Origin: SIG673 sp045653945
GTDB taxonomy: Bacteria; Bacillota; Clostridia; Oscillospirales; CAG-272
NCBI GenBank assembly: GCA_045653945.1
Contig: JAZOML010000004.1
Coordinates: 61,178-125,177 of the forward strand
DNA: 64,000 nucleotides
Direction: 5' to 3'
In this document: piece by piece, positions 58,829 to 64,000 of the stretch
How positions within the stretch are numbered: position 1 is the stretch's first letter
How the letters are laid out: each line of letters opens with the position of its first letter
Notes under the pieces: generated by a model
Told to the model about the DNA's origin: nothing
Database searches by the model: none
Seen by the model: only the letters and a program-made list of their open reading frames with translations
Translations under genes and position numbers: made by a program

Positions 58829-59005
58829 GTGGCAGAAGTTAGAATCAAAGAAAACGAATCTCTTGAAAACGCGCTCCGCAGATTCAAAAGACAGGTTACC
58901 AAGTCCGGTATCATGGGCGAGATGCGTAAGAGAGAGCATTACGAGAAACCCAGCGTAAAGCGCAAGAAGAAGTCCGAAGCAGCCAGAAAGCGTAAGTATA
59001 AGTAA
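58829..59005 (+). CDS. rpsU: 30S ribosomal protein S21
   Basis: 58 residues, standard length: VRIKENESLENALRRFKRQV, then basic tail KRKKKSEAARKRKYK. The start is a GTG at 58829, 8 bases after GGGAGGG; upstream in-frame ATG codons lie before the ribosome site. Own promoter and terminator. Confidence 0.96.
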   Translation: MAEVRIKENESLENALRRFKRQVTKSGIMGEMRKREHYEKPSVKRKKKSEAARKRKYK

Positions 59006-59042
59006 TTTGGTATTCGCTAAAAGACACAAAATTCAAACAAAC

Positions 59043-59078
59043 GAGGAGTTGTCGTCAACGGCGATAACTCCTTTTTTG
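59043..59078 (+). terminator. Terminator of rpsU
   Basis: AGGAGTT-GTCG/GGCGA-AACTCCT hairpin followed by T6, ending about 20 bases before the next start. Confidence 0.75.
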
Positions 59079-59096
59079 CCCTCTTATGGAGAAAAT

Positions 59097-60398
59097 ATGA
59101 TTAAAAAGAACGATTTACTTACCGTTACGGTCATAGACATAAATCACGAAGGACTTGGCGTTGCAAAGCAGGACGGCGCCGTCATTTTCATAAAAGGCGG
59201 AGTTACGGGAGATTCCCTTTCCGTTAAAGTAATAAAGGTAGCAAAAAACTATCTTGTAGCAAGAATTGAGGAAATTCTCTCCCCTTCTCCCTATCGCCGT
59301 GAGCCTGATTGTCCTCACTACAAAAGATGCGGCGGCTGTATTTATCAGAATATAACCTATGAATACGAAAAGGAGCTTAAAGAAAAGCGTCTTGCAAACG
59401 AATTTAAGCGGTTCGGGGTTAAATGCAACGATATTCGTCCGCTTGTTACTGATAAGCAACAGGGCTACCGCAACAAGCTTCAATGTCCCGTTTCAAGTGC
59501 AGGTGAGGTTGGATTTTACGCTCCGAAATCTCACGAAATTATTTCGGTGGACAGTTGTCAGCTTCAAGAGGAGCTTACCGTCCCCGTTTATAAATACTTA
59601 AAGAGTAAGCTTTCATCTAACCCGCAACCCGAAATCCGTCATATTTACCTGCGTTGCGGAGTAAATACGGGCGAAGTTATGCTTTGTCTTGTTTGCTATA
59701 AGGATAATTTTGACGGACGAGATGCGTTTGTGGGCGATATTGCGGAAAAATTCCCTGAGGTAAAGTCTATAATTCTTAACGTAAATCCCGAAAACACAAA
59801 CGTTGTGCTTGGAAAAAAATGCATAACGCTATACGGCAAGGACTATATTGAGGATATTCTTTGCGGTCTACGTTTTAAAATCAGTCCGCTTTCGTTTTAT
59901 CAGGTAAATCACGACTGTACCGAGCTTCTCTACCGCGCGGCGGCGGAGCTTGCCAACGTTACCCCCGATGATACCCTCTGCGACCTTTACTGCGGTATCG
60001 GTACGATAGGGCTTTGCATAAATGCAATATCGCCCGCAAAGCGACTTATCGGCGTAGAGATAATTCCCGATGCTATCAAAAACGCCAAGGAAAACGCAAC
60101 ATTAAACGGCGTAACTAATGCGGAATTTTACTGCTCACCGTCCGAGAGCTTTGATTTTGGAAATCCCGATATACTTATTGTTGACCCGCCAAGAAAGGGA
60201 CTTGCCCCAGAGCTTATTGATGCAATCGGCAAGGCAAATCCAAAGCGAATAGTCTATATTTCCTGCTCCCCCGATACACTTGCAAGAGATTGCGCTATGC
60301 TTCAGGACAAGGGATATAAGGTAGCATCGGCTCAAACGTTTAATATGTTTCCAAGAACAGGACACGTTGAAAGTGTCGTTTGTCTGGCGAGAAAATAA
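59097..60398 (+). CDS. rlmD: 23S rRNA (uracil-C5) methyltransferase, RlmD/RlmCD type
   Basis: About 433 residues. N-terminal TRAM domain (VTVIDINHEGLGVAKQDGAV), [4Fe-4S] cysteines in CPHYKRCGGC plus a later Cys, methyltransferase motifs YCGIGTIGLC, VDPPRKGL and catalytic Cys in YISCSPDTLARD. It makes 5-methyluridine in 23S rRNA. GGAG is 5 bases before ATG 59097; the longer frame runs back across the rpsU terminator. Confidence 0.92.
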   Translation: MIKKNDLLTVTVIDINHEGLGVAKQDGAVIFIKGGVTGDSLSVKVIKVAKNYLVARIEEILSPSPYRREPDCPHYKRCGGCIYQNITYEYEKELKEKRLANEFKRFGVKCNDIRPLVTDKQQGYRNKLQCPVSSAGEVGFYAPKSHEIISVDSCQLQEELTVPVYKYLKSKLSSNPQPEIRHIYLRCGVNTGEVMLCLVCYKDNFDGRDAFVGDIAEKFPEVKSIILNVNPENTNVVLGKKCITLYGKDYIEDILCGLRFKISPLSFYQVNHDCTELLYRAAAELANVTPDDTLCDLYCGIGTIGLCINAISPAKRLIGVEIIPDAIKNAKENATLNGVTNAEFYCSPSESFDFGNPDILIVDPPRKGLAPELIDAIGKANPKRIVYISCSPDTLARDCAMLQDKGYKVASAQTFNMFPRTGHVESVVCLARK

Positions 60399-60634
60399 TG
60401 AAAAAAGATAAAGGGCGTTTTAAAGAGGCTTTGCTTGAAGCCTTAGGCGAAATAATAATATCAGCGGTGTTCTTTGGATTAGGCGCACTTATTATAATTT
60501 TGTTTGGAGTAGAGTTTGAATGGGCGGAAACAGCCCCTGACACCGTTATTTTAATAGGTATTACCGTTTTTTTCGTTATTTTTGCAATTATTTTTGTCTT
60601 GGTAAAGCTTATTGAAGGAAAACGTCTATTTTAA
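60398..60634 (+). CDS. Small two-helix membrane protein
   Basis: 78 residues with two membrane segments (about 17-40 and 50-72). ATG overlaps the rlmD stop by one base (TAATG). No family recognised. Confidence 0.6.
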   Translation: MKKDKGRFKEALLEALGEIIISAVFFGLGALIIILFGVEFEWAETAPDTVILIGITVFFVIFAIIFVLVKLIEGKRLF

Positions 60635-60645
60635 GTTCAAAAAAT

Positions 60646-61524
60646 ATGTTATACAAAAATTTAGTTTCACGCGTACATATCGACAAGGGTTGGTCGGGAG
60701 ATAAAAAGTATTGTGCCACTGATAAAGGTGGGCAAAAGTTTTTACTGCGAATTGCAGCTGCCGACAAGCACGAAAAAAAGAAAACGGAATTTGCTCTTAT
60801 GAGCAAAGTGGCTGAGCTTGGTATTCCTATGTGCGCCCCACTTGAATTCGGAATTTGCGACGAGGGTGTTTACACACTTTATGAGTGGATAGACGGCTTT
60901 GAGGCAAGAGAAAAAATCGGAGATTTCGCCCCCGAAAAGCAGTATGAATATGGACAAAAAGCAGGATGTTTTTTAAATAAAATTCACTCTATCCCTGCCC
61001 CCGCAGGCAAAGAGCCTTGGGCGGATTATTTTAATCGCAAGGCGGACCGCAAGATTAAAATGTATAAGGAGTGTCCTTTAAAGTACGAGGGCGGACAGGC
61101 GTTTATCGACTATATAAACGAGAAACGTTATCTGCTTTCCTGCCGAACTCAAACCCTTCAGCACGGCGACTATCACCTTGGAAATATGATGATTGGAGTC
61201 GACGGTCAGCTATATATTATCGACTTTGACAAGTACGATTTTGGCGACCCTTGGGAAGAATTTAACCGCATTGTGTGGTCGGTTCAATCCTCACCTGCAT
61301 TTGCAAGTGGACTGGTTGACGGATATTTTGATAATAACGTACCAATAGAATTTTGGGAGCTACTTGCGTTTTATATTTCAAGCAACACGCTCTCTTCTCT
61401 GACTTGGGCTATTCCCTACGGCGAGGAGCAAATAAATATAATAAGAAAACAAGCAGGTGAAATTCTTACGTGGTACGACGGTATGAAAAATCCCGTACCT
61501 AGTTGGTATACGTCAAAAAAATAA
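60646..61524 (+). CDS. APH-fold small-molecule phosphotransferase
   Basis: 292 residues. Hinge YTLYEWIDGFEAREKIGDF, catalytic loop TLQHGDYHLGNMMIG (about 176-190) and metal-binding YIIDFDKYDFGDPWEEFNR. This is the aminoglycoside/macrolide phosphotransferase superfamily; family members also include sugar and other metabolite kinases, so resistance cannot be assumed. A second, shorter relative is at 24387-25136. Confidence 0.75.
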   Translation: MLYKNLVSRVHIDKGWSGDKKYCATDKGGQKFLLRIAAADKHEKKKTEFALMSKVAELGIPMCAPLEFGICDEGVYTLYEWIDGFEAREKIGDFAPEKQYEYGQKAGCFLNKIHSIPAPAGKEPWADYFNRKADRKIKMYKECPLKYEGGQAFIDYINEKRYLLSCRTQTLQHGDYHLGNMMIGVDGQLYIIDFDKYDFGDPWEEFNRIVWSVQSSPAFASGLVDGYFDNNVPIEFWELLAFYISSNTLSSLTWAIPYGEEQINIIRKQAGEILTWYDGMKNPVPSWYTSKK

Positions 61525-61534
61525 AGGAATTACT

Positions 61535-61807
61535 ATTAGCAAGGAATTTATTACTTATGCGCATAGAGGCGCAAGTGTATACTGTCCAGAAAATACCCTT
61601 ATGTCCTTTTATATGGGTATGCAAATGTGCGCAAACGGAATCGAAACCGACGTTCAAAAGACAAAGGACGGCATTTTAGTACTTTTTCACGATGACACAA
61701 TAACAAGAGTAACGGGCGAAAGTGGTTGTGTTGCTGATTACACTTTCGCAGAGCTTCAGTTATTTTTTGTCAAAAAAGGTTCACTTGAGTACATTGCATC
61801 AAGGTAA
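61535..61807 (+). pseudogene. Truncated glycerophosphodiester phosphodiesterase remnant
   Basis: The frame reads SKEFITYAHRGASVYCPENT, then GIETDVQKTKDGILVLFHDD and TITRVTG, the start of a GlpQ/UgpQ-type GDPD catalytic domain with its HRG and E-x-D metal ligands. It ends after about 90 residues of an expected 230-250. The place of the start codon is ATT (61535), after AAAGGA at a normal distance, so both a start mutation and a 3' deletion are suggested. The last 15 residues do not fit the family. Confidence 0.65.
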
Positions 61808-61844
61808 TTTTTATCATTGGAATATTGAAAGCGAAAAAAATTAT

Positions 61845-62357
61845 ATGAAAATAGCGGTTATAGGTTACAGCGGAAGCGGAAAATCAACCCTTGCGGGAAA
61901 ATTAAGTCAAAAATTTGACGTACCGGTGCTATATATTGATACTATACAGTTTCTTCCCGGCTGGGCTGAGCGTCCAAGTGAAGAAAAGCAGGCTATCCTC
62001 AAGGAATTTCTTGACACCCACGACGGTTGGGTAATAGACGGAAATTACACAAAGCTATCATTTGACAGGCGTATGCAAGAGGCGGATAAGATAATTTTTC
62101 TCGCCTTTAACCGTTTTGCTTGTGTTTTTAGAGCATTGAAAAGATATTTTAAATATAAGGGCAAAACAAGAGAGTCTATGGCGCAGGGCTGCGACGAAAA
62201 AATTGACGCCGAATTTCTTTGGTGGGTGTTTTACAAGGGCAGAACGAAAAAAAGACGCTCGCTCTACTACGGTACTATCCAAAAGTACAGGGATAAGTCG
62301 GTTATAATCAAAAATCAACGTCAGCTTGAGCGATTTGAAAAGAAAATGGAGCTTTAA
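61845..62357 (+). CDS. P-loop kinase, FlaR/topology-modulation-like
   Basis: 170 residues. Walker A GYSGSGKST (about 7-15), then YIDTIQFLPGW and GWVIDGNYTK, DRRMQEADKIIFL, typical of the small adenylate-kinase-like family named after DNA topology modulation protein FlaR. Likely a nucleotide or metabolite kinase; the name is historical. Start at ATG 61845, weak ribosome site. Confidence 0.72.
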   Translation: MKIAVIGYSGSGKSTLAGKLSQKFDVPVLYIDTIQFLPGWAERPSEEKQAILKEFLDTHDGWVIDGNYTKLSFDRRMQEADKIIFLAFNRFACVFRALKRYFKYKGKTRESMAQGCDEKIDAEFLWWVFYKGRTKKRRSLYYGTIQKYRDKSVIIKNQRQLERFEKKMEL

Positions 62358-62367
62358 GCATTAAAAT

Positions 62368-62398
62368 AACTCTGCAAAAACGCAGAGTTATTTTTTAT
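62368..62398 (+). terminator. Intrinsic terminator
   Basis: TAACTCTGC-AAAAAC-GCAGAGTTA then TTTTTT. Confidence 0.82.
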
Positions 62399-62413
62399 AT
62401 TCACAAAATATTG

Positions 62414-62442
62414 TTGAAATTTGAAAATAAATATGTTATAAT
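62414..62442 (+). promoter_or_regulatory. Promoter of the NusG-II/Gx-transporter genes
   Basis: TTGAAA, 17 bp, TATAAT, about 35 bases before the ATG. Confidence 0.72.
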
Positions 62443-62478
62443 GTTATGTAAAATTATAATTATTTAAGGGAGATAGCG

Positions 62479-62856
62479 ATGCAAAGCAAAGATATAGCGC
62501 TTTTCAGGAAAGCTGATATACTCGTTTTTATACTCGTTATACTGCTCGCTCTCACCCTTTTTCTTTCGGCATTTAGCGGCGAAGATAACGTTAAGCTGGT
62601 AATAAACGCAAACGAAAGCGAAAGCATTTACTCGCTTAGCGAAAATAAGATTTTAGATTTTGAGTCAGACGGCATTTTTCTTACCGTTGCTATAGAAAAC
62701 GGCTTTGCGTATGTAAAAAACTCGTCCTGCAAGGACAAAATTTGTATTAATAGCGGCAAAATAAGTAAGGACGGACAAATAATCGTTTGCGCTCCTGCTC
62801 ACTTTTCTATGAAAATTGTAGGACAGGGAGGTGGCTACGATGCAATCACAGGCTAA
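62479..62856 (+). CDS. NusG domain II-containing membrane-anchored protein
   Basis: 125 residues: one N-terminal membrane helix (about 13-32) then a small beta domain with VKNSSCKDKICINSGKISKD and IVCAPAHFSMKI, the NusG_II pattern with two conserved cysteines. These proteins usually precede a Gx transporter gene and sit near redox (ApbE/Rnf-like) genes. Overlaps the next gene by 17 bases. Confidence 0.78.
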   Translation: MQSKDIALFRKADILVFILVILLALTLFLSAFSGEDNVKLVINANESESIYSLSENKILDFESDGIFLTVAIENGFAYVKNSSCKDKICINSGKISKDGQIIVCAPAHFSMKIVGQGGGYDAITG

Positions 62857-63352
62857 AAAAGTTGCATTTTGCTCGGTCTTTGCGGCGCTTGGACTTATAC
62901 TTTCCTACGTCGAAGCTTTAATACCGATAAATTTGATTATTCCCTTCCCCGGCTTTAAGCTCGGACTTTCAAATCTTGCAGTTTTACTTGCGTTTTTTTG
63001 CCTTGGCTTTTACTACGCCTGCGCCGTTTCAATTTGCAGGATAACCCTCTCGTCGCTTCTCTTTGGCTCTATCACCTCGTTTTTATTTTCGCTTGCGGGG
63101 GGAATTCTTACACTAGCCGTCCTTTTCCTTTATAAAATTCTTTTACACAAGGTAAACGGTGTGCTTGGACTTTGCGTACTTTGCGCCGCTATGCACAATA
63201 TCGGACAGTGTCTTGTGTGCGCTATGCTATTTGGCATATCGGTTATTACGTTTTATCTTCCCTACCTGCTTGTTTTCTCGCTGATAACAGGCTCTATAAC
63301 GGGTATTATTTCAGCAAATTTTCCGAAATTAAAGGTATTATGCAAAATATGA
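62840..63352 (+). CDS. Gx transporter family membrane protein
   Basis: 170 residues with five or six membrane helices. AFCSVFAALGLILSYVEALIP and PGFKLGLSNLAVLLAFFCLG match the family often labelled heptaprenyl diphosphate synthase component I, now Gx transporter, related to ECF-type S components. Substrate unknown. ATG 62840 with GGAGG 8 bases before; an in-frame GTG at 62831 falls too close to that site. Confidence 0.78.
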   Translation: MQSQAKKVAFCSVFAALGLILSYVEALIPINLIIPFPGFKLGLSNLAVLLAFFCLGFYYACAVSICRITLSSLLFGSITSFLFSLAGGILTLAVLFLYKILLHKVNGVLGLCVLCAAMHNIGQCLVCAMLFGISVITFYLPYLLVFSLITGSITGIISANFPKLKVLCKI

Positions 63353-64000
63353 AAAAAAACGTTCTTATTTCAAACGAAGAATTAAATAAACAGTATGCCT
63401 TTATGGAAGCCGTGTATAGTTTGAACGGCGATAGTAAAAAGGTATTTATACAAACCTTTGGATGTCAGCAAAACGAGGCGGACAGTCAAAAGCTTTTGGG
63501 TATGGCAAAAGAAATGGGCTATACCGAAACAGATGACAAATACGAAGCAGACTTAATTTTAGTAAACACCTGTGCAGTTCGTGAGCACGCCGAGCTTCGT
63601 GCCCTCTCGATAACGGGTGAGTACAAGCATTGTAAAGAAAAAAATCCCGACCTTATAATCGGAATCTGCGGTTGTATGGTATCGCAGGAGCATAGGCTTT
63701 CTGATATAAAGCATAAATATCCTTACGTTAATTTCCTGCTCGGCACTACTCTTATCCACCGTCTGCCCGAAACACTTTTCGAGGTTATAACAAATAAGAA
63801 GCGCATATTCAGAATTAACCCAAACGAGTGTGTTATTGCTGAAAATCTACCTACAAGCCGTGAAAAAGGTCGAAAAAGCGCTTGGGTTTCAGTTATGTAT
63901 GGTTGCAACAATTTCTGTACATACTGTATTGTACCTTATGTACGGGGTCGTGAGCGAAGCCGAATGCCGGAAAAAATTTTAGAAGAAATTACCCAGCTTG
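63340..64000 (+). CDS. miaB: tRNA-2-methylthio-N6-dimethylallyladenosine synthase (partial)
   Basis: About 220 residues visible; the gene runs off the right edge. The UPF0004 domain shows FIQTFGCQQNEADSQKLLG, VNTCAVREHA and GICGCMVSQE (three cluster cysteines), then the radical SAM motif YGCNNFCTYCIVPYVRGRERS. MiaB adds the 2-methylthio group to i6A37 in tRNA. ATG 63340 follows AAAGG; an in-frame ATG three codons later is an alternative. Confidence 0.94.
   Translation, partial: MQNMKKNVLISNEELNKQYAFMEAVYSLNGDSKKVFIQTFGCQQNEADSQKLLGMAKEMGYTETDDKYEADLILVNTCAVREHAELRALSITGEYKHCKEKNPDLIIGICGCMVSQEHRLSDIKHKYPYVNFLLGTTLIHRLPETLFEVITNKKRIFRINPNECVIAENLPTSREKGRKSAWVSVMYGCNNFCTYCIVPYVRGRERSRMPEKILEEITQL

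Noticed and set aside
1..64000. CRISPR arrays, rRNA genes, IS elements
   Set aside because: No regularly spaced repeats, no rRNA-like sequence and no transposase or terminal inverted repeats were seen on either strand.

Overview
The window looks like a chromosomal segment of an uncultured anaerobic member of the Bacillota (class Clostridia). Support comes from gene content and order (infC-rpmI-rplT behind a leader with an attenuator, dprA-topA-trmFO, rnc-radical SAM-smc-ftsY, nadD-yqeK-rsfS), TrmK and a YtvI-like sporulation permease, a bifunctional AdhE, strong AGGAGG ribosome sites, TTGACA/TATAAT promoters with 16-18 bp spacing, and many GTG/TTG starts. I cannot assign a genus.

Bases 1 to about 15,000 are the right-hand part of a prophage or phage-like integrated element that continues past the left edge. 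Read from its right end it holds: a tyrosine integrase beside tRNA-His; a regulatory block (Xre-type regulators, a CI-like repressor, an ImmA-like protease, face-to-face promoters); a tightly packed leftward early operon (excisionase-like protein, PcfK/PcfJ-like pair, DUF3102 coiled-coil protein, DUF4373-type replication protein, DUF1064 nuclease, many tiny Cys-rich or membrane proteins, mostly coupled by ATGA or TAATG overlaps); then the packaging genes terS and terL behind a structured leader that contains a tRNA-like fold. The element also carries a candidate antisense RNA and a strong leftward promoter followed at once by tandem terminators.

Bases 15,000 to 26,800 hold single-gene or two-gene host units: tRNA-His and tRNA-Arg, a PutP-type Na+/proline symporter, an ABC exporter, tRNA-Glu, a YwaF-like membrane protein divergent from a LysR regulator, adhE followed by a small kinase-like protein, and an (alpha/alpha)-barrel carbohydrate-active protein. 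Bases 26,900 to 44,400 are a long rightward information-processing block: IF3, L35 and L20 under an L20-type attenuator with an AUC start codon for infC, then TrmH-type methyltransferase, DprA, TopA, TrmFO, a catalytically dead RNase III paralogue with two dsRNA-binding domains, true RNase III, a radical SAM protein, SMC, FtsY, RdgB, NadD, YqeK and RsfS.

Bases 44,400 to 50,900 form a divergent pair of large lipoproteins, a PL8-like polysaccharide lyase homologue and a heparinase II/III-like protein, suggesting surface processing of acidic polysaccharides. From 50,900 to the end are TrmK, a DUF1858 protein, a two-repeat lipoprotein, a PfkB sugar kinase, RuvX, three AI-2E/YtvI-type permeases, S21, an RlmD-type rRNA methyltransferase, a second small-molecule kinase, a decayed glycerophosphodiesterase gene, a P-loop kinase, a NusG-II/Gx-transporter pair and the start of miaB.

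The strongest candidate for something undescribed is the protein at 34468-35871: an RNase III-fold pseudoenzyme with tandem dsRBDs encoded directly upstream of the real rnc, laid out like a dedicated RNA-binding partner for RNase III.
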